A stretch of DNA of 64,000 bases, from NCBI GenBank assembly GCA_964543545.1, contig CAZIYT010000001.1:248001-312000 (forward strand), given 5' to 3'. The DNA comes from UBA4416 sp964543545 (GTDB lineage Bacteria > Bacteroidota > Bacteroidia > B-17B0 > Aurantibacillaceae). Under the pieces are notes generated by a model. It was not told where the DNA came from, made no database searches, and saw only the letters and a list, made by a program, of their open reading frames with translations. Both the position numbers and the translations under genes were made by a program. Of this stretch, positions 15,046 through 24,085 are shown piece after piece. How positions within the stretch are numbered: the first letter of the stretch is position 1; the number at the start of each line of letters is the position of its first letter.

Positions 15046-15720
15046 TTATGTTAATCGCACCACATTCCCCTCCACCAGTGTGAGCGAGCGGTTGATGTAG
15101 GGCTTCATCAGGTCCAGGTCGTGCGAGGACACGATGATGAGCTTTTGCTTCTGCTCGCAGAGCTCCTGGAGGGTGCGGAAGAGCTGGTGCCTGGAATTAT
15201 AATCTAAAAAGGCGGTAGGCTCATCGAGGATAATGACCGGCGTTTGCTGCGCCAGCGATTTGGCGATCATCACCTTCTGGCGCTGCCCGTCGCTGAGCTC
15301 ATCCACCAATTTGTCGGTGAGCGCTGCAATGCCCATCTGCTCCAGGCTTTGGGCAATGATGGCCTCATCTTCGGGCCCAAGCTTGCCAAACACATTGATG
15401 TAAGGAATACGTCCGCTCGCCACCACGTCGCGCGTGGTGAGGTTAAAGCCTCCGATGCGCTCTGTCACCACAATGGAAAGTTGCTGCGCTAATTCCGAAG
15501 CAGTGTACGCGCCGATGCCCTTCCCGTTCAGCAGGACCTCCCCCGATAAGGCGGGCAGCGTGCCGGTAATGGTTTTGAGAAGCGTGGACTTCCCTACCCC
15601 GTTATTACCCATAAGCCCGACGAGCTCGCCGGCTCTGAACTCCGCGCTAAGCCCCGAAAATACAGAAACGGTTTTCTTTCGCTGGCTGTAGCCTATCTGC
15701 AAATTCCTGAGCGCAATCAT
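15046..15720 (-). CDS. FecE/BtuD-type ABC transporter ATP-binding protein
   Basis: The product is 224 residues. Walker A is GNNGVGKST, the ABC signature is ELSDGQRQKVMIAKSLAQ, Walker B is VIILDEPTAFLDY and the H-loop is IIVSSHDLDLM. The Q-loop is at VVTERIGG. The start codon overlaps the permease stop by 4 nt. With the permease and binding protein upstream it forms an importer for iron-siderophore, haem or cobalamin complexes. No cobalamin riboswitch or obvious Fur box was seen upstream of the operon, so the substrate is undetermined. Confidence 0.92.
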   Translation of the reverse strand: MIALRNLQIGYSQRKKTVSVFSGLSAEFRAGELVGLMGNNGVGKSTLLKTITGTLPALSGEVLLNGKGIGAYTASELAQQLSIVVTERIGGFNLTTRDVVASGRIPYINVFGKLGPEDEAIIAQSLEQMGIAALTDKLVDELSDGQRQKVMIAKSLAQQTPVIILDEPTAFLDYNSRHQLFRTLQELCEQKQKLIIVSSHDLDLMKPYINRSLTLVEGNVVRLT

Positions 15721-16661
15721 CCGATGTTGAGCTTTGATTTAAACAATAAATAGATCACCACCGGCGAGCCGATGAGTGTGGTCACTGTATTGACCGGCAG
15801 GGTAAACTGCGTGCTGATGAGCTGGCAGATGAGATCGGCCGCCAGCAATACAGAAGCGCCCAACAATATACAAAAGGTCATCTGGTGCAAATGGTGCGAG
15901 GTTTTGAAAAACAAGCGCGAGGCAATAGGCACGGAGATCCCCACAAAGGCAATAGGCCCGCAAAAGGCCGTGATGATGCCCACCAGCAGGGAGGTGATGA
16001 TGATGACCCGGAGCCTCAGGCGGTTGACATTGATCCCCAGGTTCCGCGCATACTGCTCGTTGAGCAGGATGGCATTCATGGGCTTCACCAGGAAAAAGGC
16101 CGCTAACAGAATGATGGCCGTGAGCGGGCCGATGACCGCCAGGTCGGGAAGGGTGGTGCTGCCCACGCTGCCCATGCTCCACATCACAAAGGTTTTCAGC
16201 TTATCGGCATTGCTCAGGTATTCGATGAGGCTCTCCGCAGCTCCCAGCACCTGTGCGAGCATCAGGCCCACCAGCAAAATCGTCACGTTGCTTTTTGTTT
16301 TCCTCGAGATCGCTAAAATAATGATGGTGACAAAGAAAGCGCCGGCAATGGAATATACCGCAATGATGGCTTTGCCGGCAAAGAACACGCCGGAGATATT
16401 AATGGATGTCAGCAGCATGGTGGCAACGGCTACAAACAAGCTGGCGCCGCTGCTCACGCCCAGCACATAAGGCCCCGCGAGCGGATTCCGGAAGAGGCTC
16501 TGCAGCAAAAGACCGCACATGGCCAGTCCTGAGCCCGCTACGATGCAGGTGAGGGTCTTCGGCAGGCGGATGTCGTAGAGGATGGTGGAGAACATGGCAT
16601 CATCGCTCTTCAAAGACCAAAGGCTCACACTTCCGAAGCTGAGATCGGCGAGCGCCAGCAC
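15717..16661 (-). CDS. FecCD-family ABC permease (start uncertain)
   Basis: The visible chain has 314 residues from a GTG at 16661 and multiple membrane helices. FecCD/BtuC hallmarks are YDIRLPKTLTCIVAGSGLAM, LLQSLFRNPLAGPYVLGVSS, NEQYARNLGINVNRLR and FCGPIAFVGISVP. The frame stays open to TAA at 16728-16730. The extra 22 codons (KFILSTCSLLVLVLVLALAD) clearly complete the first membrane helix, yet that stretch has no ATG, GTG or TTG upstream of the helix. Either a rare start such as CTG at ~16712 is used or the 5' end has been damaged, perhaps by the repeat at 16793-16880. Confidence 0.88.
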   Translation of the reverse strand: MLALADLSFGSVSLWSLKSDDAMFSTILYDIRLPKTLTCIVAGSGLAMCGLLLQSLFRNPLAGPYVLGVSSGASLFVAVATMLLTSINISGVFFAGKAIIAVYSIAGAFFVTIIILAISRKTKSNVTILLVGLMLAQVLGAAESLIEYLSNADKLKTFVMWSMGSVGSTTLPDLAVIGPLTAIILLAAFFLVKPMNAILLNEQYARNLGINVNRLRLRVIIITSLLVGIITAFCGPIAFVGISVPIASRLFFKTSHHLHQMTFCILLGASVLLAADLICQLISTQFTLPVNTVTTLIGSPVVIYLLFKSKLNIG

Positions 16662-16792
16662 CAGTACCAGTACCAGAAGGCTGCATGTGCTGAGTATGAA
16701 TTTGGAGCGGGTCAGGAGAAAGAGTGCTTAGTGATTAATGGTCAGTGATTGGTTAAATTTATTTCCGGTTCTGGATTTCAGTTTTGTTTTTT

Positions 16793-16880
16793 TTGTCGCT
16801 CTTCAACTCCGCTCAGGGCGACAAGGAATAAAAGGACAGCCTCGTTGACTGATCACGACACGTCGTGACCCGAAGTCAAC
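16793..16880. repeat. Paired hairpins between binding-protein and permease genes
   Basis: Hairpin 1 is TTGTCGCTC / GGGCGACAA around the loop TTCAACTCCGCTCA (16793-16824). Hairpin 2 is GTTGACT / AGTCAAC enclosing the palindrome TCACGACACGTCGTGA (16853-16868). Both hairpins have relatives elsewhere in the window (282-307, 418-435, 36680-36711). Confidence 0.6.
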
Positions 16881-16891
16881 GAACCGAAAGC

Positions 16892-18031
16892 TCATTCCAG
16901 TTTTTTATAATAGGTAAAGACATGGCCCGGCAAACGCGCGGGGTATAAAACAGCAATGAGATCGGCCAGCACGGCCTCCGGCTGAAGCATGGCGGTTTCC
17001 CAGTAGTTGCTGTAGCCTTTGGCGTTCTGCACTTTGTTATTGTTATAAACCCTGTCTTCCTTATAGGCTTTAAAGAGGCCATAGCGCGCATCATAGGCCA
17101 GCAGCTCTTTTCTCGAGTTCAGGTTATAGGTGTTGATCCACACATCGCAGTCTTTGGCTTTGGCATACACCGTTTCGAAAGACAAAGGCGTGCTCCCGGT
17201 TTTCTGATCGTCCTTCCAGAAATAATCGCCGCCGGCATCGGCAATGAGGCTGGCCATGTAGCTGATGCCCGAAGGCACATACCAGGTATCCCCGTATTTG
17301 ATCTCGGTGAGCACCGTTGGCTTTTTAGCCTCGTTCTTCACCAGGGCTTTGAGCTCATGGTATTTTTTTTCGCTGGCGCTGAAGATGGAATCAGCCATGC
17401 GCTGCTTATTGAAAAAGCAGGCGTAGAATTTGATCCACTCGGCGCGGGCCAGCGGTGTTTCCTCGAGGTGATCGAGGCTGATGGCTACCGGCACCTGTGC
17501 CTGCAACAGTTTTTTATCGAGGTCGCCCTCCGGGTCTCCCATGCCAAAAGTGAGCAGCAGATCGGGCTTCAGGGCCAGGGTCTTTTCCACTTCAATCTGC
17601 GGGCCCCTGGAAAGCTCAATGATCTTTCCCTCGCTCACCTGCTTTTGAATAAAGGGATTGGTATAATACTCCGCATTGTCGATGGCCGCAATACTATTGG
17701 CCTCGCCCAGGGCCATGAGCATGAGGCTGTACACCGAGCTCATGCTCGCCACCCGCTTCACCGGGATCTTCACGTAGTAAGCATCTATGCTATAAACCGG
17801 CTTCTTATCCGGATATAGGATAAAGGTGGAAGTGACGTTCCGGTTCTCCTTGTTCCCGTATATCTCCAGGATCGTATATGCCTTCTCATGCTTGATGGCA
17901 AAACGTTTGGCATAGTGCAGGCTGTCCTGTGTTACCGGTGTATTCTGAGCGGTGTTGGTTTCGGGCTGGTTGCCCTGGCAGGAAGCCAGCGCCAGGCCAA
18001 TGAGCGTTATGAAAGTAATGGTCCTGATCAT
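16892..18031 (-). CDS. ABC transporter substrate-binding lipoprotein (FecB/BtuF-like)
   Basis: The product is 379 residues. The signal peptide ends in the lipobox LALASC with Cys at ~18, so it is a lipoprotein. Periplasmic-binding-protein type III features are visible: KRVASMSSVYSLMLMALGE, NAEYYTNPFIQKQV, ALKPDLLLTFGMGDPEGD, KYGDTWYVPSGISYMASLIA and DCDVWINTYNLNSR. It captures a metal chelate and delivers it to the FecCD-type permease 230 bp downstream on the same strand. A pair of hairpin repeats separates it from the permease, which is unusual inside an importer operon. Confidence 0.9.
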   Translation of the reverse strand: MIRTITFITLIGLALASCQGNQPETNTAQNTPVTQDSLHYAKRFAIKHEKAYTILEIYGNKENRNVTSTFILYPDKKPVYSIDAYYVKIPVKRVASMSSVYSLMLMALGEANSIAAIDNAEYYTNPFIQKQVSEGKIIELSRGPQIEVEKTLALKPDLLLTFGMGDPEGDLDKKLLQAQVPVAISLDHLEETPLARAEWIKFYACFFNKQRMADSIFSASEKKYHELKALVKNEAKKPTVLTEIKYGDTWYVPSGISYMASLIADAGGDYFWKDDQKTGSTPLSFETVYAKAKDCDVWINTYNLNSRKELLAYDARYGLFKAYKEDRVYNNNKVQNAKGYSNYWETAMLQPEAVLADLIAVLYPARLPGHVFTYYKKLE

Positions 18032-18104
18032 AAGTAGGTCTTAAAAAAAACCGGGATACCCGGCACACAAACATACTAAATTATAGGTTTATTAAACCAT
18101 ATAA

Positions 18105-18186
18105 GACATAGAAGAGAACCGGGAGAACGGATCAGAGCTAAACCATCACAGCTATAATCTCTTCTGGTTCTCTCTATTTCTATGTC
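18105..18186. repeat. ACATAG-type long inverted repeat
   Basis: GACATAGAAGAGAACC (18105-18120) pairs with GGTTCTCTCTATTTCTATGTC (18166-18186), and a GACGCGTC palindrome follows at once. It belongs to the same general class as the inverted repeats at 27311-27560 and 38794-38989. It fills the gap before the binding-protein gene. Confidence 0.6.
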
Positions 18187-18247
18187 GCGACGCGTCGTGA
18201 TGTGGTCTTTAGTGTTCTAAAATCTCCGTCATCTGCGGACCATGGCT

Positions 18248-19207
18248 CTAAAACTGAACCTGGAAAATACTTCCGGCCGGCGGGTGATCCAGCACGCTGA
18301 TCTTGGCCTGGTGAAGGTCGCAGATACGCTTCACGATGTAAAGGCCGATGCCGGTCCCTTTGGTTTTGCGGGTCTCTTCATCGCCGCTCCTGAAAAACTT
18401 TTCGAAGATCTTTTGCTTTTCTCCCGCCGCAATGCCGCAACCCCGGTCTTTCACTTCCAGCAAAGGCTTTCCGTTGTGCGTCTTCAGCACCACAGTTACC
18501 TCCGGGCTTTCGAAGGAATACTTAAAGGCATTTTCCACCAGGTTGATAAGCACCGAAGGCAGCAAATCCTTATCGCCCGAATAACGGATGCCCGGCTCGA
18601 TCCCGTGACGCAGCGCACCCGAATCGAGCTGTGCCTGGAAATAACGGCTGAGGGTGCTCTGAACCAAAAGGCTCAGGTCGATCGTTTCCTTTTGCAGGGC
18701 CAGGTTATCGTTCTCGATCTGGTTTGCCAGCAGCACATTGTCTACCAGCTTGTGCAGGCGCTCGGTTTCGTTGAGGGCATTGGTGAGCAGTTGCTTTTGC
18801 TTCCCGCGCTCCAGCTCGTGCTTCAGCAGGGTCTGCAGCTGGAGCTTACTGGCGGCAATGGGCGTTTTCAGCTCATGCGATACACTGAGGATAAAATTCT
18901 TCTGCTGGTTGGCCAGCTCGGTTTCACGCTTAATGGAGCGCCTCACCAGGCTGATGCCAAAGAGGAGGATGAGCAGGAACACGGAGCCTTCGCCTACGAT
19001 CATGTAGACGCGCTTCATTTTCTTTTGCTCGAGGAGGGCAATGTCGCGGGTAATGATGCCGGGATCCGTTGTGGAAAGGGCGGCGATCTTCTGCTCGTTG
19101 TAAATGTTTGCATTCGACTGGCGCACCAGCAACACTTCCCACCACAGGAACTGCAGCACGATATAGCCAACAAGCCCTGTAAATATCAGCGTGGTGCGTT
19201 TCGACAT
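18248..19207 (-). CDS. Sensor histidine kinase
   Basis: The product is 319 residues. Membrane helices at ~7-27 and ~72-90 flank a short extracytoplasmic segment of ~40 residues. Catalytic motifs: H-box FILSVSHELKTPIAASKLQL, N-box LINLVENAFKYS, G1 VKDRGCGIA, F-box KIFEKFFRSG and G2 KGTGIGLYIVKRI. All key residues are present, so it should be active. No response regulator gene is next to it, so its partner must be elsewhere. It starts 9 bp after the stop of the large T9SS protein gene (19217), which implies co-transcription. Confidence 0.92.
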   Translation of the reverse strand: MSKRTTLIFTGLVGYIVLQFLWWEVLLVRQSNANIYNEQKIAALSTTDPGIITRDIALLEQKKMKRVYMIVGEGSVFLLILLFGISLVRRSIKRETELANQQKNFILSVSHELKTPIAASKLQLQTLLKHELERGKQKQLLTNALNETERLHKLVDNVLLANQIENDNLALQKETIDLSLLVQSTLSRYFQAQLDSGALRHGIEPGIRYSGDKDLLPSVLINLVENAFKYSFESPEVTVVLKTHNGKPLLEVKDRGCGIAAGEKQKIFEKFFRSGDEETRKTKGTGIGLYIVKRICDLHQAKISVLDHPPAGSIFQVQF

Positions 19208-19216
19208 ATCACCCCT

Positions 19217-21916
19217 CTACTTATGGAAGACCTGGACAAATCCTTTCAGGTAGCGCGACTTAATCCCCGCGACCCTGATCTCATTGACCTGGCAGACATA
19301 GAAGTAAGTGCCTTCCGTCACGATCTCTTTCATCTGTATGGATTTTCCGTCCCACATGATCTTAGGGTCCGTGGTTTCATACACAAGATTGCCCCAGCGG
19401 TTATAGATCTTGAGGTCGATGTCTTTCACAAACTTGTTGACGATAGGCTTGAAGAAATCGTTGATGCCATCGCCGTTGAGCGTGATCACATTCGGCAGCT
19501 CATATTCCGGGCAGTTATCCACGCAGATCTTCGCGCTCTGCAGGCTTTGGTTATTGAAGGAGTCGATGGCCGTAATGGCATAGCAGCCTGCAATGGATTC
19601 GAGGTTATCGAAATTGATGACCGTATCGTTGATGGCCATAATAGAATCCCATAATACCAGCGGCGCATCTTCGGTTTCGGCAAAGTACAATTTGTATTTA
19701 ATCGCATCGTCGCTGCACACATGGTTCGGATTGTTCCAGATGAGCGATAAGGCCGGTTTCTGGCAATCGGACTGGATGGTCAGGGTCGGAGAGCAGGGCG
19801 GCGTGGTATCAATTGGTTTCGCGCACACCTCCTGGCTGTAGTTGAGCAATGGCCTGTAGATGTTCGGATCGGAATATTGCCCTTTCGACAAGACCTTGTA
19901 GCAATACAAGGCACCATTCACGAGGCTGTCGTCTATATAGCTCAGGGCGGTGGTACTGTCTTTCAGCACAAAGCTGGCCTGAGACGGCCCTTTTTTGTAG
20001 ATGTAATATTTAAAGTTGGCCCAGGGCACCTGTTGTTGCCAGCTCAGGGAAAGTGTATTATCGCTGGAGGCTATCGTCAGAAATACCGAAGAGGCTTTTT
20101 GCCCGTTGCCCACAAACTGCCCGTTGGCATAGAACTCAATTTTATAGGTATGCGGGAGGCCGTCCGTATTAATACCGGTATGAATAAAGGTGGTATCCGT
20201 CAGCTGGTTGAGGGCCTTGAAATAAGGCTTGGTCACAGAGAACACCTGAGCAAAGGTGCCTGTGAACCCATCGTGGTGCATCAGCCTGAACTCATAGGGG
20301 CCGGGAACAGCAATGGTATCGAGGGCATTGAATCCCAGCAATGGCTTGATCCATCTTACAAACACAGAGCCTGTACTTGAACTGGTTGTCTGCACATCGA
20401 CGTTGATGAGGATAGGCACATCGCGCTTGAGCTGCACACATACCTGTGTGGAGGCATAGCTGAGGGCCCCATCGTCGTACACGGCTTCCACCACATAGCT
20501 GTAGTTGGTACCCTGCGAGAGGCCGTTGCCGTTATTCGTATCCAGGAAGGTGGTATCGTTGATGCTGGTGGTACAGCCGATCTTGGTAAAGCCCGACGAT
20601 GTCGGCACGCCCGTTTCGCATAAGCCGTGTACCCAGGGCGCACAATCCGATTTGCGGTAGACGCAATAGTATTTGATCTTATTCCCGGAGATGTTCTGGC
20701 AGACCGGTTTTTTCCAGCTCAGCTTCACGCTCGTACCCAAAGGCGTGGCGGTAAAATTGAGTGGTGGCGGCGCTACCACGGTGATGTTAAAGGTTTTGAA
20801 ATCCACGAGGTTGATGTCCGGGTCCTGGTCTTCGGCTTTCACCGTTACCTGGTAAGGCGATTTACGGATGTGGGAGCAATTGGTTTGCCAGTTGAAGAGT
20901 CCGCTCACAGGGCTTAAACCCGGTGCGGAAGCAAACGTGGCCGGTGAAGAAGCCACGTTAAACGGTCCTCCGTTGGCTGTCAGCTTGATCACGTCATTAT
21001 CAGGATCGGTAGCCAGGATGCCTTTGGTGATGGTGCTTCCGGCAAGAACACAGGTATCGGTGATAGGCCTGATGACAGGAGGATTGTTATTACAAACACC
21101 CACATCCACCTGTAAGTCGCGGATCACATAACCCACGAGCCTGTAGATGCCGTCATTATCCTTGCGCCATTCCTTGATGAACATAGCGAGGTTATACTCC
21201 CCCTGTTGCTGGGGCGAACACCAGGTAAGCGTCCCGGTAATCGGATTCACATTATAGGTTCCGCCGCCGCCTGTGGCCGGGTAGTTATAGCCCGGGCACA
21301 TCTGGCCGTTGAGCCCGCGGCAAAAGGTCAATTCATACGATAAGCTGTCTCCGTCCGGATCGGAAGCGCCCGGATTATGAAGAAAACATTTGTTCACACA
21401 ACCCTTGTCGATAGGCGGAATGGTAAGCACCGGGGAGCTGTTGGGGCCCATAAAGGTGGAGATCACCAGGTAAGACTCAATGTAGAACACCTGGTTGACG
21501 GAATTGGGAAGATTGATGACGCCCGCATTCCGGTTGGGATCCGTCATGCTCATTTTATAGGTGCTGGGGCCGGGATAGGTGTGATCGATCACATATTCGT
21601 TCTTCTTAATCGTAGAGGTTAGAGTTTCGCCATCGAAGGGAGGCTGTGTGGAAGGCCCACCGGGGCATAGGTTCTTGGTAGTTCCGTTCGTGCGTGGTAC
21701 CACGGCCCGCGTGCCGTCGCCGAAATAAAGGGTATCATAGCAACGGTCGGCCAGGTTAGGGCCCCCAATGTTGGTATAGGTCGTCACTTTGATGCGGTAG
21801 GTATAGCCGTAAAGCCAGGTATAGGTAATCTCGCCGGCACGGTTATGGGTTGCTTCTGCCGTATTGAAAAAACCAACGATAAAAAGAACAAAAAGAAGGT
21901 AACGCCACTTAAACAT
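19217..21916 (-). CDS. Large secreted T9SS (type B, CHU_C) surface protein with Fn3-like domains
   Basis: The product is 899 residues with an N-terminal signal peptide (to ~FNTAEA). The N-terminal ~280 residues include ATHNRAGEITYTWL, DRCYDTLYFGDGTRA and GCVNKCFLHNPGASDPDGDS, a Bacteroidetes adhesin-type region with cadherin-like DPDGD segments. Several Fn3-like domains follow (residues ~390-800). The C-terminal sorting domain reads LPNVITLNGDGINDFFKPI, LKIYNRWGNLVYET, MWDGK and TEGTYFYVC, typical of gliding-motility-associated CHU_C domains exported by the type IX system and anchored or released at the surface. LNGDG replaces the usual PNGDG. It is followed by a histidine kinase gene. Confidence 0.9.
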   Translation of the reverse strand: MFKWRYLLFVLFIVGFFNTAEATHNRAGEITYTWLYGYTYRIKVTTYTNIGGPNLADRCYDTLYFGDGTRAVVPRTNGTTKNLCPGGPSTQPPFDGETLTSTIKKNEYVIDHTYPGPSTYKMSMTDPNRNAGVINLPNSVNQVFYIESYLVISTFMGPNSSPVLTIPPIDKGCVNKCFLHNPGASDPDGDSLSYELTFCRGLNGQMCPGYNYPATGGGGTYNVNPITGTLTWCSPQQQGEYNLAMFIKEWRKDNDGIYRLVGYVIRDLQVDVGVCNNNPPVIRPITDTCVLAGSTITKGILATDPDNDVIKLTANGGPFNVASSPATFASAPGLSPVSGLFNWQTNCSHIRKSPYQVTVKAEDQDPDINLVDFKTFNITVVAPPPLNFTATPLGTSVKLSWKKPVCQNISGNKIKYYCVYRKSDCAPWVHGLCETGVPTSSGFTKIGCTTSINDTTFLDTNNGNGLSQGTNYSYVVEAVYDDGALSYASTQVCVQLKRDVPILINVDVQTTSSSTGSVFVRWIKPLLGFNALDTIAVPGPYEFRLMHHDGFTGTFAQVFSVTKPYFKALNQLTDTTFIHTGINTDGLPHTYKIEFYANGQFVGNGQKASSVFLTIASSDNTLSLSWQQQVPWANFKYYIYKKGPSQASFVLKDSTTALSYIDDSLVNGALYCYKVLSKGQYSDPNIYRPLLNYSQEVCAKPIDTTPPCSPTLTIQSDCQKPALSLIWNNPNHVCSDDAIKYKLYFAETEDAPLVLWDSIMAINDTVINFDNLESIAGCYAITAIDSFNNQSLQSAKICVDNCPEYELPNVITLNGDGINDFFKPIVNKFVKDIDLKIYNRWGNLVYETTDPKIMWDGKSIQMKEIVTEGTYFYVCQVNEIRVAGIKSRYLKGFVQVFHK

Positions 21917-22132
21917 GTTATCTATATTAAATATTTTGAGGATGTGCTAACCGAGTAAATAAAGATACGAAAAAAACCTAACGGGAGCGTTAAATTACGG
22001 ATTTTACAAGTAAAAGGAATATCGCCTGTAATGTCAAATTTTCCGGGGACTTTATTTTATAATAATTTAACGAAAATGCCACCCGGCAAAGCATTTAGTA
22101 GTAATTTTACATCTTTAATCCAATCCTTACAC

Positions 22133-24085
22133 ATGAGCTCTCATCATCATGGCCAATTGAGTAAAGTTACGGCGGCCGGTTTGTTAGTTACACTCGGAAT
22201 TATTTACGGCGACATCGGTACCTCCCCGCTCTATGTGATGAAAGCCATTGTTGGCGAAGGCCCCATTAACGCGGAGGTGATCCTCGGAGGCATGTCACTC
22301 GTGTTCTGGACCCTCACCCTGCAAACCACCATTAAGTATGTGATCTTTACGCTGAGAGCCGACAATAAAGGGGAGGGCGGTATTTTCTCCCTCTACGCCC
22401 TCATTAAAAAAGCCAAGCGCAAATGGCTGATCTTTCCAGCCATCATCGGCGGCTGCTGTATCCTGGGAGAAGGCATCATCACACCTCCTATCTCTGTCGC
22501 CTCGGCGGTGGAAGGTTTAAAGCTCATCCCACGCTTCAGTCACATCCATACCATTCCTATCGTTATTGCCATCATTACCCTGCTCTTCTTCATTCAGCAG
22601 TTCGGTACCAAATTCATCGGTAAGTTTTTCGGCCCGGTGATGCTGGTATGGTTCCTTACCCTCGGCACCATGGGCGTCATCAGCCTCTCGCATGACTTCA
22701 CCGTACTGAAAGCCCTGAACCCCTACTATGGCCTGCACTTATTATTTACACACAAAGGCGCCTTCTGGCTCCTGGGCGCCGTCTTCCTTTGTACCACGGG
22801 TGCCGAAGCCCTGTACTCGGATATGGGCCACTGTGGTCGCCAGAACATCCGCATCAGCTGGATCTTTGTAAAAAGCATGCTCGTGCTGAACTATATGGGG
22901 CAAACAGCCTGGCTCATCTCCAAGGACGGCCAGCTGCTCAACGGCGATAATCCCTTTTATGCGATCATGCCGCCATGGTTCCTGCCGATGGGCATCGGCA
23001 TTGCCACCATTGCTACCGTCGTTGCTTCCCAGGCTTTAATCAGCGGCTCCTTCACCCTCATCAACGAGGCCATGCGCCTCAACTTCTGGCCGAAGGTGGA
23101 GATCAAATACCCGACCGACCTCAAAGGGCAGATGTACATTCCTTCCATCAACTGGCTCCTGTACATCGGTTGCATCTTCATCGTCTGGTTCTTTAAAGAG
23201 TCGAAGGAAATGGAAGCCGCTTACGGCCTCACCATCATTTTGGGGATGATCATGTCCTCGCGCCTGCTGGCCTTTTTTATGCGCCTCAAAAAATACCCGC
23301 GCCTCTTTATTTATGTGTTTGTGGTCGTCTACATTATCGTGGAAGGCTCCTTCCTGATTGCCAACCTCGAAAAATTCCCGAAAGGCGGTTACATCACCCT
23401 GCTGATTGCCCTGTTCCTGGCTTCGGTGATGGGCTGCTGGTACATTGCCAAGCTCATCAGGCAACGCTATACCGACATTGTTCCGCTGGCCAACTACAAG
23501 CAGATGCTGGTAGACCTCAGCTCCGATCCTTCGATCCAGAAATATGCCACGCACCTCATCTACATGACCAGTGCCAATAACCCGCTCACCATCGAATCGA
23601 AAGTGATCTACTCCATTTTGCAGAAGCGGCCCAAGAAAGCCGATGTCTACTGGTTTGTGCATGTGGATGTGGTGGATGAGCCCTACCGCATGGATTATAA
23701 GGTCACGCATATTGCCAGCGAGGACATCATCCGTATCGACTTCCGCCTGGGCTTCCGCGTGGCGCCTAAGATCAACCTCATGTTCAGGCATGTGGTGGCC
23801 GATATGGTGAAGAACAGGGAAGTGGATATCACCAGCCGTTACGAATCTCTGAACAAGAACAATGTGATCGGCGATTTCAAATTCGTGGTGCTGGAAAAAT
23901 TCCTGTCCTACGAAAACGATCTGCCTTTCTTCGAAAAAATGATCCTGAATGTGTACTTCCTGCTCAAGCGCCTGAGCTTAAGCGAAGCCAAAGCATTCGG
24001 GCTCGACAGCAGCTCGGTGAAAATCGAGAAGTTCCCGATGATCATCAGCAAACCCAAAGAGCTTCATCTGAAACGCATTGAATAA
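22133..24085 (+). CDS. kup: Kup-family potassium uptake protein
   Basis: The product is 650 residues from the ATG at 22133 (MSSHHHGQLSKVTAAGLLVT). The in-frame ATG at 22031 would add a non-conserved leader. Family motifs: LGIIYGDIGTSPLYVMKAIV, ADNKGEGGIFSLYALIKKAK, GDGIITPAISV-like GEGIITPPISVASAVEGLK, FLCTTGAEALYSDMGHCG and ASQALISGSFTLINEAM. About twelve membrane helices are followed by a cytoplasmic C-terminal domain. It imports K+ with protons. The stop overlaps the TTG start of the next gene by 8 nt. This is the head of a three-gene run. Confidence 0.93.
   Translation: MSSHHHGQLSKVTAAGLLVTLGIIYGDIGTSPLYVMKAIVGEGPINAEVILGGMSLVFWTLTLQTTIKYVIFTLRADNKGEGGIFSLYALIKKAKRKWLIFPAIIGGCCILGEGIITPPISVASAVEGLKLIPRFSHIHTIPIVIAIITLLFFIQQFGTKFIGKFFGPVMLVWFLTLGTMGVISLSHDFTVLKALNPYYGLHLLFTHKGAFWLLGAVFLCTTGAEALYSDMGHCGRQNIRISWIFVKSMLVLNYMGQTAWLISKDGQLLNGDNPFYAIMPPWFLPMGIGIATIATVVASQALISGSFTLINEAMRLNFWPKVEIKYPTDLKGQMYIPSINWLLYIGCIFIVWFFKESKEMEAAYGLTIILGMIMSSRLLAFFMRLKKYPRLFIYVFVVVYIIVEGSFLIANLEKFPKGGYITLLIALFLASVMGCWYIAKLIRQRYTDIVPLANYKQMLVDLSSDPSIQKYATHLIYMTSANNPLTIESKVIYSILQKRPKKADVYWFVHVDVVDEPYRMDYKVTHIASEDIIRIDFRLGFRVAPKINLMFRHVVADMVKNREVDITSRYESLNKNNVIGDFKFVVLEKFLSYENDLPFFEKMILNVYFLLKRLSLSEAKAFGLDSSSVKIEKFPMIISKPKELHLKRIE

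Noticed and set aside
18032..18247. Cobalamin riboswitch or Fur site before the metal-chelate importer
   Set aside because: The region is filled by an inverted repeat and I could not find a B12-box-like or Fur-box sequence.
22031..22132. Extended N-terminus for the Kup transporter
   Set aside because: The extra 34 residues are not Kup-like and the family start pattern fits the ATG at 22133.
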